Positions 45,692-61,345 of a stretch of 64,000 nt of DNA are shown one piece after another. The stretch's first letter is position 1. Every line of letters begins with the position of its first letter. Location: NCBI GenBank assembly GCA_951799445.1, contig OX637287.1:39709724-39773723 (forward strand). Reading direction: 5' to 3'. The stretch is from Pseudisothecium myosuroides (Eukaryota > Streptophyta > Bryopsida > Hypnales > Lembophyllaceae). A program made the position numbers and the translations under genes. The notes below the pieces were generated by a model. It saw only the letters and a list, made by a program, of their open reading frames with translations. It did not search any database and was not told the DNA's origin.

Positions 45692-46600
45692 AACCTCTAA
45701 AAGATTCAGGCCTTTTTTTGCCACAAAACACTCAAAACTACCATTTTTATAGCAAAGAATAAAAAGTTTTGAAAATTTCTTTTTTAGCACATCTAACCAT
45801 AGGATCTTAGACCTAACTAGTATGAGAATGTGTGGAAAAAAATTCAGAAATTTTGACTATATAGATTGCAAGATATCTGGCATTTAAAGTAAAAAAAACA
45901 CTAAGTTTTTCAGCACATTGCGGAACTAGATTATTTGACTTTGAACCTTCTTAACTTTAATTTATTGCACTACAGAGTTTTGAGCTTTAAATATTTCTGG
46001 TGGAGAATTGAGTTCAAAGTTTAGGGGAAAAAAATCAAAAAACTTAATTTTTATTTGTTGAATAGAAGTAGGTACAAGATAGAAGGAAAGTCTAAATTAT
46101 TAATATCTCTAAGATGGAATTAAAATGCACTAATTCCAATAGTGAGATTGTTCTAGAAAGAAAACTAAACCATTTTAAAACTTTTTTTTTGAAAAATTAT
46201 AAAAATTGCATTTAGAAATGAATCCTACAAGTTATTTTTTCAAGAAGATGCTCTAATTGCCTGAAAACCAAGATTGTTTATAACTTTCTCATAACAAATC
46301 CAAATGGAATGAATCAAAGCTTTCCATATTGACAAAAATATAATACACAAGGAAAAAAAATGAAAATGAACATGAAAATTTTTGAATTTTTTTTGTTGCC
46401 CCTCTCACCTGCTTTGAGCTTATTTGGGCATAACTTTTGTTCCCAGGCACTGATTGAAAAAATATTATATTCCCACGAAGCTAATCAATTTTTCTATTTT
46501 AAAAAAAAAAAAATTTAAAATCAAGACAAAATTCAGCCCGTAGGTACCTGCCTGAAATCTCATTTGTCCCTCGAAGGAACAATGGTCCTTTAGGGGTTCA
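45688..46600 (-). mobile_element. TTAA-type ~930 bp element, copy C, abutting a ~230 bp MITE
   Basis: 913 bp. The interior matches copy B block for block (ccacaaaacactcaaaactacc, catctaaccataggatctta, gcacattgcgg, tcaagaagatgctctaattgc). The left terminus is degenerate (AACCTCTAAAAGATTC). The right terminus GGTCCTTTAGGGG precedes TTCA in place of TTAA. The subterminal hairpin (CATTTGTCCC..GGAACAATGG, 46561-46585) matches that of copies A and D. Confidence 0.7.
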
Positions 46601-48800
46601 TTGTCCTCCCTTTCAAAATAATAATTCCATGAAAAAAATTCTAGAGGTCTATGAATCAGATCCAAATGCCATTGCAATTCAAATACAATACAAATACATG
46701 ATGATGGATATGAATTCAAATAATTATGTGTATGGATATATTTACAGCATATGCATGTAAATATAGGTATGGCATACTAATATAAATACATGTACGGGTA
46801 CATATCCTATATTGTTTGTCATTTGCCATCCACAATACATGACACGTATAGAAAAAAACTTCAAAAGAAAATTAGTAAGATTTAATACAAGTTGTAGAAA
46901 ATTGTACACCTAATCCAAAAACTTTTGATCTAAGTGCCCAGTAAGAAAGTGATATTCTTACAAAGGAGATGCATTTCTACACTTTATATCAAAATTTTGA
47001 AATGGTTCATCTAAATTTAATTAGTATCTAGACATTTACTCAAATTTCCAATTATTCCAATTGTCTTTAAGGAGATAAATGGCATTAGAAAGGGGCATGA
47101 AATCAAAGAAAAGAAAAAATGACAAAAGAAAGTAGCCTTAAAAAAGTAGGGGCAAGGATTGTCTCAAAAGTGGAGTCAGAAGGTTGATTCAATAGTCATG
47201 CAAGGGTCTGCCATTCAAAAGAGATTCAAAGACAAATGTTTGATTACCATTTTTCAAAACTAGAAGGAACAATTCCACATCAGACTTCTATTGATTTAAA
47301 CCAAGAAATACAAACGGGCCAAAAACAAACGGTTGTCCAAGTATCAAGCTTCAAATGATCTAAAACAACCACCAAAGATGTGCAAAAGAAAAACGTTGTT
47401 CTAATCATGATGGTTAATTTACCAATACACACCAAGGACCACTCGTAGAGCTAAGCTTTGCCTACTGGAGGCACTTGCCTCAATGCTTATAAGGGCAACT
47501 AGTCTTTTGGGACATGAATGCTATAGTAGTAATTACAATAGCAAAAATTCTTACAGCCACTCTGAAGGTCCAGCTCTCTCTTAATGCATAAATGAAGAAA
47601 ATGATTTGAAATGAAATATTTTGCAAGTTCTTACAACTTAGCAACCAATAATACATTTGCTCATCCTTCAAAGAGACTTTATAAAGGTTTATAAGGATTC
47701 ATTTCAAGACAATATTAAGGACTTTTACAATGCTTTAATAAGCTCTAAGGATTATTAGAATGCTTTAACAAACTCTAAGGCACATAATCAATGACAACAC
47801 AACATAAGGGTTAAATAGAATGAAAAAATTGCACTACTCATATAACTATTTTACAATATTTCAATTGGCTCTACATCTCTACAACATTTAATTCCTTAGA
47901 ATGTGAATTTTGAGGGTTTTTTTTTTTAGATTTCTTTTACAAAGAAAGATAGGTTTGTAAACTTTTTCAATATATGCACACAATAGAATTTTGAAAAATT
48001 CATCATCAACAATTTCAATCAATAATCATATAACATTGTGAAATTTAACTTAAATAATTTACCAAAAATAGAATTTTGATTTTTTGGAATTGAAATTTGG
48101 TATGCTTAAATGAGATTGCATTAGAATGCAATGGCGTACAAATTGCATACGAATTGGCTTAAGTTTGCTTGTGAAAATGGGATGCTAGTGAGGTCAGTAC
48201 ATCCAAAACCAACAGTGCACCCCAAAAGCAACACTATGTAAAGGTGTTGTACATTTGATGCACCTAAATGTAGGCCATTACTACATAAAGGGTAGGTGCA
48301 CCCATTCCTATCCATGTACCCGCTTTTTGATTCTCGAGTTCCCTTACAGTGGCCCCCAAACCACCTTGAAATTGTCCCCATCTTTAAGTGTGGTTGATGG
48401 GTTCTAATATTCTAAGATTTTGGTGGCAAAATCAAGGAGCTTTACTAGAATGCGGTTTAGGGTGTCTCAGAGAGTTCCACTTTGAAAATTCAAAGAAATT
48501 AGATGCCTTATCCAAAAATTCTATTTTTATTTGAATTCATGATTTTCAATTGCTAATACTGCAAAAATATTTTTTTTAGAAAAAGGTGCTTCCAACTATG
48601 CTGAATTGCTTAAATGGGCGGGTATGGGTGCTCCCACCTTAGTCTCAGTTTTCTTAGTGTATTCGTTTTGGGTCAACCTGCTTTGTAGGGGACAAGGAGG
48701 GTGTCTAAATTTTCTGATACCCTACACTACAGGTGTAAGTTATGCAGTGGCAGTGGGCCTCCTCCTGCAGGTTCACTTTGAAATTTGAATATGTAAAGTG
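46601..48800. other. Gene-free spacer
   Basis: AT-rich. About 47915-48140 is a diverged copy of the right arm of the foldback element at 36073 (accaaaaatagaattttg, gaaatttggtatgctt, gagattgcatta). From about 48.8 kb the sequence becomes GC-richer towards the ENTH gene leader. Confidence 0.45.
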
Positions 48801-49069
48801 GGCCTTTCAGTCATCTTCTTGGAATTTGCCGTTCCCGTGGGGTATTGACTCACGGGCCTCGGAGCACGCTGCTTCCACCAGGTGTGGCGATTTTCTCTCT
48901 AGCTTTCGCAGATTCTCGTGTGGAATTCCAAGGGCCGCCACGCTTTCACACAATTACGCTGCAAAATGTAGAAAGACGGAGAGAGAGAGAGTAAGTTTTA
49001 CTTAGGCAAGGGCTCCGATCCATACATCAGATCAGATGCTCACGAGAGGTATCGTCTGCGCGCGGAGGT

Positions 49070-49730
49070 AAGCTTACATTTGAATTCTCAGCGACCTTCC
49101 GATTTTTCATCACCGCGATTTTCGGTTTCTCCTCTGTCCTCTTCAAGAAATCGTAAGTTGAGATCAACCTTCCGTCGTTCACAGCTTCTTCCATCACATT
49201 TGCATTCCCAGCGACCTTCCGATTAATTTTCATCACCGCGATTTTCGATTTCTCCTCTGTCCTCTTCAAGAAGTCATAGCTTCTTCCATTTGCTTCGGTA
49301 GTTAAGTGCGCGAAGAGAAATGTTGCACTCGACGTTCGTGTCGTTGTGTGAAGTGACGGACGTGCTTTTAATTGGCAGTAATTGGCACTTTTTGAATGAT
49401 TGTTACCATCACATTTGAATTCCCAGCGACCTTCCGATTGATTTTCGTCACCGCGGTTTTTTCGATTTCTCCTGTCCTCTTCAAGAAGTCGTAAGTTGAG
49501 ATCAACCTTCTTTCACAGCTCCTTCCATTTGCTTCGGTAGTGTAGTGTGCGAAGAGAAATGTTGCACTCGACGTTCGTGTCGTTGTGTGAAGTGACGGAC
49601 GTGCTTTTAATTGGCAGTAATTCGCACTTGTTGAATGATTGTTACCTTTTGGTTAAGCTTAGGCAAGAGAATGCATGTGACTCTGCACTCTTTGTCTCTT
49701 CAAGAACCTGTAAGTTGAGATCCGTCTTTG
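49070..49730 (+). repeat. Tandemly duplicated 5' leader segments with repeated splice donors (ENTH gene)
   Basis: TTCCCAGCGACCTTCCGATT occurs near 49087, 49208 and 49423. A block containing GAAGAGAAATGTTGCACTCG and GTGACGGACGTGCTTTTAAT occurs at 49312 and 49551 (239 bp apart). CTTCAAGAA followed by a strong donor GTAAGTTGAGATC occurs with GT at 49153, 49491 and 49710. A fourth related copy near 49265-49280 has lost the donor (CTTCAAGAAGTCATAGC). Together they look like alternative non-coding first exons generated by duplication. Confidence 0.65.
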
Positions 49731-50570
49731 TTCTTAATCATAGCTTCTTCTATTCCTCGTCACCTGGAAGCAAAATCCCGTCGCTCGATTTCTGGCTTCT
49801 AAATCAGCAACTATTCGAACGATTTTGAAAGTTGTTCAGTCTTTGTATTTGTACTTACAGCTTTAGGGCAGAGTCTCTAGAAATAGAATTGAAAAATATG
49901 TTTTGTATGCCAAACAGAATCGCAATCAAAAATTGAAGAACGGAAATATGTTGTTTTTCAGTAACTAGAATTCATTTGCTCTGGTGTATAGACTTTGAAT
50001 GGAAACTGCGCAGGATGAGTTTTTTTGTGATTTGCGCTTTTTATTGCCAAGCACTTAGACTAGAAAATGTGCAAATTAGTCACGAATTTGAAGCCCTAAT
50101 TTAGCAGAGTTGGACATTCGCGGCTAAGAAAGAAACAGGAACCTGTACAGCTGGACTGTCTGGATGATCTGCAGTATTAGTCTGATTGCCCTGTAGAACA
50201 TGATGATAATTTGATGCTCCTAGTTTCTGGCCGGTGCTTTGCAAGAAGTGAATGATATAGATGAAACTTCTGTCTCTGACAACGCGATTTCATGTTGTTT
50301 CCATTTTCTTCTCTCCCTTGATGTCATAAGTATCAGTTTCTTCAAATTTCAAATATCCATAAGGCGCACAGAGCTATAGCGGTTGTTGAGGAGTACCGGT
50401 AATTAATCTTATGTTTTTGGATTTGTGCAGGATTTGCAGAGTCACAGAAGACACGGGCACTCTCGAAACATATTCTTCATATTTTGCTGCTTAGAAAATC
50501 AATCTAGAAAAAGGTGTACCAAGGATTTGCTTGGTGGAGGTACACGTCAGTGGAAAGGGCCTGCGCAAGT

Positions 50571-52308
50571 ATGGAATTCGAGAAGCCGAGAGAGAAGAAT
50601 GGGCCTGGGACAGGGCCTCTCGTGCAACTCGGAAAGCTTTCAGCATCCCTCATCAGCGACAGCCTCAGGATTGCACGCCTCGCCTTCGTACATGTCAGTG
50701 CTGCGGAGATGTAAGGCTCACGTGAATTTACTTGTTAGTACATTGATTACTTGTTATTAATATGTGCTCTTCTTTCAGCAATACCCGTAGACTAGGGCTG
50801 TTCAATTGGCAATCCAGAGATATGCAGTATGACGTATTCTGCATACGTTTACTATTTCTGAGATCACTAATTCCTGAATATTTTCTGAAGCAGGATGACA
50901 GAAGATGCAACGAATACTGAAGAATGGGGTCCAACAACAAAATCAATGGCGGCAATTTCGAATGCTTCAAAGAATTTTGATGACTATGAGCGTGTAGTGC
51001 AGGTTCTTCGTGGGAGGTAAATCTCATCGTGCAATATTTTTTCACTGATTTCTTCCAAGTTGAATATTCTTCAATTGCCTTAATACTAGTGAAGAACGTG
51101 TACCATCTCGAAATATGATCCTATTCTTGAAATGCGTTTGGGATGCATTCATATATCGGTATGATTTAATCATTATGTGTTGCGAGTGCAGATTAGCCCT
51201 TAATGTGACGAAGAGTTGGAGGCAAATATTCAAGGCATTAACAGTCATGGAGTATCTCCTAACTCATGGCCCTGTACAATTTGTCACGGATTTCAGAAGG
51301 GACATGCAACGAGTCGAAGAACTAACTCGCTTTGTATTCATAGATGAGAATTTGTAAGTCTCGGATCAACTTTCGCCTGATTCTCAACGAGTTTCACTAC
51401 GAGTTTCGTTCCTTTCGTTATTGAAATCTGGCTTGTAATATGAATAGACTGTCGTGTCACCAGAACTCAGAACTGAGAATTTCGTTGCAGGGTTGACAGG
51501 GGTTCAGCTCTGCAGAGTAAGGCCAAGCAAGTCCATCTACTCCTAGTGGATGAAAGATTTTTCGCGTTGGAGCGCAGACGAGCTCAGGCTGTTTCGAAAG
51601 GTATTCTCGGCTTTGGTAGCCAACCAGCGGATGCTTATGGTGGTAGTGATACTTGTGAGAAGAAATGCAGTACTCAACCTGCTGGCACATTTCCACTGAA
51701 GATGGAAAAGGCAGCCCATCTTGTTCATGATCGAAAGAATGGGTCTCTTGACAGTGACCCTTCTTCGCCAACATCTCAGAGGAGCTCAAGTTGGAGTACT
51801 TCCTTGGTACGTACACATGAAATTCTACTTTTCCTGAGGTGTAATACATTTTGTACGTGGGATCCTTGTTTGCTGCTGTCAAGTTTTGAAACGTCTGATG
51901 TCGAGTGCAATACCGTGACTAATGTAGAATTCGTATTTGCAGAAATCTTCTGCTGATGAAAGCCCGCAGTTGAGCAGCGCTAGCACTGCATGGAACCCTT
52001 TTGATGACTCACCTGCGTCTTCTGAATGTTGCACTTCCTCCAGTTCTCATACTGCGGGTGGCTGGACACCACCAGTACGAGACACCTCCCCTACTCGTAA
52101 ATTTTCAGTGGAACCAAACATGAGTAACAGTGTCTCCAGCAGGCCTGACTTACTTCCCAAGCCCCAGTCTACGCCGCTGTTCAAGTTACCCCCGCCTCCG
52201 AAGTGCAGAGTCCCTCCTCCACCTGGTGGTTCGAAGGTGGGATCTAACGCTCCAGGGAACAGCTCGCCCCCCAGACCTGAGACCGTCTCGGACCTCATCA
52301 CCTTGTGA
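50571..52308 (+). CDS. ENTH-domain (epsin-like) clathrin adaptor protein
   Basis: Five exons join in frame: 50571-50710, 50894-51016, 51192-51353, 51491-51806, 51943-52308, giving 368 residues. A 5' UTR intron probably ends at 50430 (TTTGTGCAG). The ATG at 50571 is the first after it. The N-terminal ~150 residues follow the ENTH fold order of plant ENTH/VHS-type proteins: LRIARLAFVHVSAAEMMTED, TEEWGPTTKSM..ISNAS, DDYERVVQVL, SWRQIFKALTVMEYLLTHGP, VEELTRFVFIDE, KAKQVHLLLVDERFF. The ENTH domain binds phosphoinositides at the membrane. The C-terminal half is a Ser/Pro-rich unstructured tail with one NPF motif (265-267, an EH-domain ligand) and ends in LITL, a clathrin-box-like sequence. Role expected in clathrin vesicle budding. 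It is convergent with the carboxypeptidase gene. ENTH is preferred over ANTH because of the single short domain and its sequence pattern. Confidence 0.88.
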
Positions 52309-53415
52309 ATGAGAATTATCACGTGATTATTGCTGGACTCGAGACAGTTTACTTAAATTCGAAGTTTTGCCCTATTCTTGACAACTGCAGTTTGGTTTAA
52401 TCCTTCCAGAGCTTGGTAGAATGAAGAAGTTAATTTACTTGTTCACTTCTCAGTCTATTTTTAGGCCTGCCAAAATTAGTTTCAAGGTGAATCTCTGAGA
52501 ACTTGTACACAGACAGGATTTGGAAAGAAGCGACTCGGGGAGACGGGAGTGTTGAAGCTATGCAAGAAATTTATCTCTCGGAGGAGACTACCGAAAGTCT
52601 AGGTATGTGATGTAGTTGACAATCCTTTGTGATATACGGAGTAATATTTACTCTCCATTGGATTTTCGTCGCCTTAGCAGATGTTTCTGTCTTACGGTAA
52701 GAATGCAATTTGTATCAATTTGCGTTTCAATAACTGAGGGGACGAGATAGAAATTAACGAATGAATTCAACAGATAAACTGTTGCGTGTCGGTATTTTGT
52801 ATCATCTGATGAACACTCCTTATCCTGTGTTTTTTGTGAATTTATCGGATGTCCATCGAGTGTTATGTATGATCAGAAGTGATGTTTACTAGATGTACGG
52901 TTGTGTACCGATATTGGAGTTTCCAATGCTGTGTAGGCAATAGATGAGGCCAATTTACAATTTCCTTTATTGATTTTGTTTTCACATTTCACAACCCACT
53001 TGACTACTGGCGTGTATTGTCAATTACTCCCTTTGGCGAGTAATCAACATCTACAGTGCTCTAGGGTGGCTTCAATCATTAAATGGCTTGTCTATCCCTA
53101 GTACTGGTAGTTGACCTACCGTCATGGAAATAATTAAGAAAAGTCTCTGACTTGTCTACATTTCCCATAGTCAACCAATCATCCATTGATTTCTCTCTTC
53201 ACTGTCCCATCTATTTCTGATTGTAAAAAGAATTTTTTCTCCAACTTGCCAGGTTTTGTTCCTCGAGTTACAAGTTTGAAGTGGTAATTTGGGCATTGTG
53301 ACTGCTCTTACATAAGTAGTCGGATCTTTCTGGACAGCGATTTGATCTTCTGCAGGCAAGAATGAGCTCTTTGCAGACGTCTTATTCATTTCCGACATGC
53401 TCAAATTCTGGAGAA
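52309..53415. other. Spacer between convergent ENTH and carboxypeptidase genes
   Basis: Contains the 3' UTRs of both genes. No other gene or repeat recognised. Confidence 0.45.
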
Positions 53416-56351
<2,936 letters not shown>

Positions 56352-59300
56352 ACTAACTCCACTTGGCCACGAGAAGAAGGAAATTGTCGCCACGAGGAGA
56401 GACAACACGATTACTCGACCAACATAAGCATTGCACTAGACCAATGTGGAGAGCTGAGTGCGGACATTAGCAATGATCAAAAGCTGTACCGTACAACAGT
56501 TGAGCAAGCGCTGTCACTGGATTATTTATATTCACAACTCGCGCCCTACTGCACACGAGGCTTTACTGTCAAAAACGCTTTGCGGTATTGAATTCCTCAT
56601 AGACAACAAGTAGGATGACGCTGGCAGAGAGAAAGGCTCAGTCTATGGCTCCTGAATTGCATGTGTGGTGCAGGGTGAGCAGAGTGAGCAGAGAGGAGCC
56701 GTCACAAGCAGCTTGGGCATTCAAATGAGCAAACTTAAGGCAGGTCTGAACCCGAAAGCTCTGTGCAGACATGAAAGCTCTGGATATGGCAGCTCGACGT
56801 CGGTGCAGACAGCCCCCAGTCCCCCACCACTAAATTGCATACGACAATGGAGTACTGCGGAAGTATTTATTTCCATGATTCTGTACACGAAGAATATACT
56901 CCGAAAAAACTCCGTCACTCCTCAGTTGAGCTTTTCCCACGACCGATGAATATCCTTCGAGAAGGCAACTGATTGTCACTCACTCCGCAAGTCCTCATCA
57001 AGTAACTTACGCGACCGTGATCCATGGAGATTCAATTGCAACAGCTTTCAAGTGGCACATCCCAACTGTTTCTCACACGTACTGGTGTCCCGTAAGTTGA
57101 CTGGCAGTGGGCACTGCAATCCTGCATTGATACTCCCGATGGCGTTTGCTTACCCCTACACCCAGATCTGGCGATGGAAAATCCCAGTTACACGTTCTTC
57201 GATTTCTCTGGTATGTTCTGTCTAACAACTTTGCACGTTGTGTTGGTGTCTTGGTGACAGTCTTAATGTACCGTCCAGCGTATACACCAAGTTTGTATCG
57301 CGAGCAATCTGTTTGTCAACCATGGCCTACTAGATTGAATCAATGACAACGGAATCTAGGTACGCTACTTACTGAAACTTACAGCTCGATATCTCGCTCC
57401 GTCGTCGCTCGCTCTGAGTTTTTCCTTCCTTTTTTGTGAGTTACAGTATGTCATAACACTTTTTCATTGAGTTATACACACGTAAGTGAAGTTATTAATA
57501 CGAATACATGGAGCTTGGAGATTACTGCTCGAGGAATATGATAATCATTGATTGTGTTAGTATTAGTTAGTACTGTCTGCAATTCCACGTTCAGAAAAGG
57601 GCCTGAGCTTATTAACTGGCTATAGCGATTGCGTGCCAGCGCTGATGGAGAGGACAAAGCCAATAATGAGGAGGTCTGGCAACAGACTATGCAACTCTCG
57701 TGGACTCATAATGGACTCTGCCGCTGTAGTCCTCCACTGTAGCGAGTTTGTGCAACCACTCTCTCCCCGCGCGCTAGAAAGTAACTTAGAAACCTTGAGC
57801 TCTGTCTGTCTGTCCTTGCAGATCCAATCCCTGCATCATCCCCTCTGCGCTTGAACACTGACACCCCATTTATTGGTCTCAGTGTTTCAACTCCTCCATG
57901 GAGTATTTGTACTTCAACTGCCTAACGAGTCAACTTTGTGATGACACCTATAATTATTCACCAACTCTTTGTTTTGTTTTATTGATTTTGATGGAAATGG
58001 AAAGAATTCCACTGCAAAATCATCTTCACCAAGTGATGTCCTTGAGACCTAATTTGGGGGATGACGATTGTATTAGGCATAGTTTCTGCCTAATATCTGT
58101 AGTACTTCTTCAAGCTCCTAAGAAGTTGTTATCATTCTTTAGCAAAATGGACGTTTTATTATGACCAGAAGACAAAAGAACAGTTAATATTACTAAACCA
58201 TCGTCATCTATTGATCTATCCAACATTCAACTCCAAATCTCCTTATTCTCAATGAGATGCACAAACATTGACAGTTTATTTAACAGAAAGGGTGCGGATC
58301 TGCTGCAAACGCAGGTGTGAATTCAGAGGTGCTTACAAACAAAAACATGTATGGAATCATCACAATGTCAATGGTGACTGTTCTTGACCATGCAGGTCAA
58401 TGTCACTCAGTTAGGCTGCCAGTCTTTTGCTTGACAATGATGCAGCTTGCAGACAAGAATAATAAGCTTGGTAACCCCTGGTCGCACAGCCCAGTGAGTG
58501 CGCCCACTTGGATGGTCGTTTACACGTCTTGATCAACCTTGAAATACCTCATTTAAAGCCGAAACCGCTTGGTTGGTGTCATGAATCAGACGTGCTTTTC
58601 TTTTCACTTTTTTGAAACAAGTGAATTGGATGTGCTTTTCACATGAGGTTCAATGTATGTGGAATGACCAATAACTTACAGTAGAGTACCTTTTAATGTG
58701 CATTACACTGCCACCGTATGGTAATCAACTGCCTGCGTGAGTTTAACTTAAGTTTTAAGTAGATCACACTTTTGTGGTTTTGCAATAATGGCATTTAGAC
58801 AGAAATTGAATTATTTAATAAGAAAGGGCAACTCTGTACTGTACAAGTGTACAGGGTTGGAGTTTGTTTAGAATTTGTAGATTAATGTTCATACCTGACT
58901 TGCCATAACACGTGCAGTATTGCAGCCTTGAACCTGTCAAAACCCTAAAATCATTTCTTGACATATGAAGATTTGTAACTTGCATGATAAAATGCAACTT
59001 GAAATGAAAAATTGTGATATCCTTCAAGGTTCAGTTCTAGTTTTATGGGGTCTTTTTTTCTGACCTCCTACACTTGAGTGAATTTAATAATCCATTGAGA
59101 GCATCCCACCATGGTAGTGATCCAAGATTCCAGATCCACATGGATTCAATTTTTTCTATCAATTCAAATATTGGAGGTATAAAATGAAATATGGAAGTAG
59201 GAAGTTGATGATGAGGTAAACAACTATGAAAGTGCATGAGACATCAAGTGAAATTCAATTGTATCTTGTTAAATTAGTTGCAACCTTGCAAATTCAAATT

Positions 59301-60259
59301 GTTGTGCATTGTCAATTGCAACACTTTCCGAAGACCTTATATTCTTTTCCAATCCATCTCATGACCAAAAAGAGGAAAATCAATCAAATCAAATAGAACA
59401 TGAAATTCAATATGACTTTATTTGAATAGAATTTTGAGTTTCATACTCTATTTTGTTCAATCTATGTAATTGTTTCTATGCAAAACAGACACATTACTAG
59501 CGACAATGCACCAAGCATGAAAACTTATTGAACTTCTGCAACCAAAATTACAACTTTCTAGCATCATTAGAAAAAGCAGTTTAAACCTCTGCAGAACAAA
59601 TTTTGCAAGGACTGGCAACAAAGCTAAATCTGTACCATACTCACAATTGTCTCTTGAAAGGTATTCTGACTGCTCAAATGATGAAATTATGGAAATGAAT
59701 GTTTCAAATTCTTATCATCATTGCATTAAGTTAAACAACTGAAAGCCGCATTTTTAAAGGATTATAAATTGTTTTTCTTCAGTAACACCCTTGCAAAAAC
59801 TTCTACAGTAGATTCTTTTTGCACATCAGCTTGGGTTGAGGATTAATTGGAAACTTTGCCAAATATCCTCCCACTTTTACTCAATTCTGCCATACACTTT
59901 ATATAATTGTCTGTCAAGTTTTTGATACTCTGAGCAAACAAATAAATATCACCATACAATTTATGATATCTCTCAAGTTTGTGTTACTCTGAGCCAGTAA
60001 ATCAATCAAGTATTGTGCAGAATGGAGAAATTGCAATCTTCCCACTTTTCCAGAATGTTAAGTTTGGCAAAAAAGGCAAAAGCCTATCATAACATTCAGT
60101 AGCATTCAGAAAGGCTGCCTTTTCCTGTCCAGGGTCCTCATCCATGATATTCATCCACGCATCATGAAGAATTAAAGTAAGCTTCAATATCATAATAGTG
60201 GCTGAACATTTATGGTGTGCCCCATTTTTTTGGTAGTTTTGAGACCAGACAAACAGATC
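56352..60259. other. Upstream region of the carboxypeptidase gene and spacer
   Basis: 56.35-58.6 kb has mixed composition with several 60-95 codon chance frames (56665, 57633, 57898, 58317). None shows a family motif or consistent splice structure. 58.6-60.26 kb is AT-rich. No repeat recognised with confidence. Confidence 0.4.
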
Positions 60260-60662
60260 TAAGGTACCCCCCCCCCCCATTCCCAACCAGTGACCCATTC
60301 CCGACCTATAGGTGCACGTATTTCTGACCACGCTTAGAATGCAATTTTTTTCGTTTTCAAGGTTGGAACTAATGAATACATAACACATGTCCCCAAGTTG
60401 TGAAAAAAAATAGGAAATAATGATTAGGTAAAAAGTTATTGAGTGATCGGAATTGGAAGAGTCTAGACATTGGCCATGGGTCTGGCGCACTTTTTGCCTC
60501 CCAAAATTCATAGTAATTTCAATTCAAGTGATAAAATTACCAATTTTTTTGCAATCCATGTCAATTCTATTGATGTACCTCTGAAAAATATTTGTTTTGC
60601 CTTCACTACTCTAGATCATGTTGGAATTCCTTATTCAGTTGGTTAGGGGGGGGGGTACCTTA
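60260..60662 (+). mobile_element. ~400 bp poly-C-terminated MITE, copy 1
   Basis: Termini are TAAGGTACCCCCCCCC on the left and GGGGGGGGGTACCTTA on the right. The interior carries aggtgcacgtat, ggttggaact, tcatagtaatttcaattcaa and ttttgccttcactact. Inverted second copy at 60935-61345. No coding capacity. Target duplication unclear (possibly TTA/CTA), superfamily unassigned. Confidence 0.75.
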
Positions 60663-60934
60663 CAAATAAATGTAAAGATGATTTGCCAAAAATTCAAAGA
60701 ATCCATTGAGTCAAATACCAATGTCATCAAGAAATTTTTTTATAGCAGAATATAGAGATTACTTCATTGACATTTGTGGGAACGAAGGGTGGAAAGGTTG
60801 TTTTTTATACTTGTTATAAAATCCAATGTCTATGATGAATCCTCAAAGGATATGAGTCAATTTGAAGATGAGAGCTTGACCGCTCATTGTCAAAACATTG
60901 GAATTGTATTTGAAGTAGAATTTTAGACCTCATT
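60663..60934. other. 272 bp spacer between two inverted MITE copies
   Basis: AT-rich with no recognised feature. It would form the loop if the flanking inverted copies paired. Confidence 0.4.
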
Positions 60935-61345
60935 TAAGGTAGAGCCCCCCATAACCGACTGAATAAGGAATTTCGACATGATCTGGAGTAGTGAAGGCAA
61001 AACAAATATTTTTTTATTTTTTAGAAGTACATCAATAGAAATGACATGGATTGCCAAAAATTTGGTAATTTTATCGCTTGAATTGAAATTACTATGAATT
61101 TTGGGAGGCAAAAAGTGCTTTAGACCCATGGCCAATGTCTAAACTCTTCCAATACCAATCATTCAAGAACTTTTTACCTAATCATTATTTCCTACTTTTT
61201 TTTTCACAACTTAGGACATGTGTCATATATTTATTAGTTCCAACCTTGAGAAGGAAAAAAAAAACATTCTAAGCTTGGTCAGAGATACATGCACCTATAG
61301 GTTGGGAATATGTCAATGGTCAGGAATGGGGGGGGGTCTACCTTA
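60935..61345 (-). mobile_element. ~400 bp poly-C-terminated MITE, copy 2 (inverted)
   Basis: 411 bp, reverse orientation to copy 1, with termini TAAGGTAGAGCCCCCC and GGGGGGGTCTACCTTA. The interior matches copy 1 in reverse complement with scattered substitutions. Confidence 0.75.

Noticed and set aside
49027..49269. 80-codon minus-strand frame with repeated KRTEEK.KIAVMK
   Set aside because: The peptide repeat is produced by the duplicated 5' leader of the plus-strand ENTH gene. No evidence of a minus-strand gene.
50514..50570. Upstream extension of the ENTH frame (..GFAWWRYTSVERACAS)
   Set aside because: No ATG upstream in the exon. The extension is not ENTH-like, so the ATG at 50571 was chosen.
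60002..60511. 169-codon minus-strand frame near the inverted MITEs
   Set aside because: Runs through the poly-C MITE terminus and AT-rich DNA, no family motif. Chance frame.
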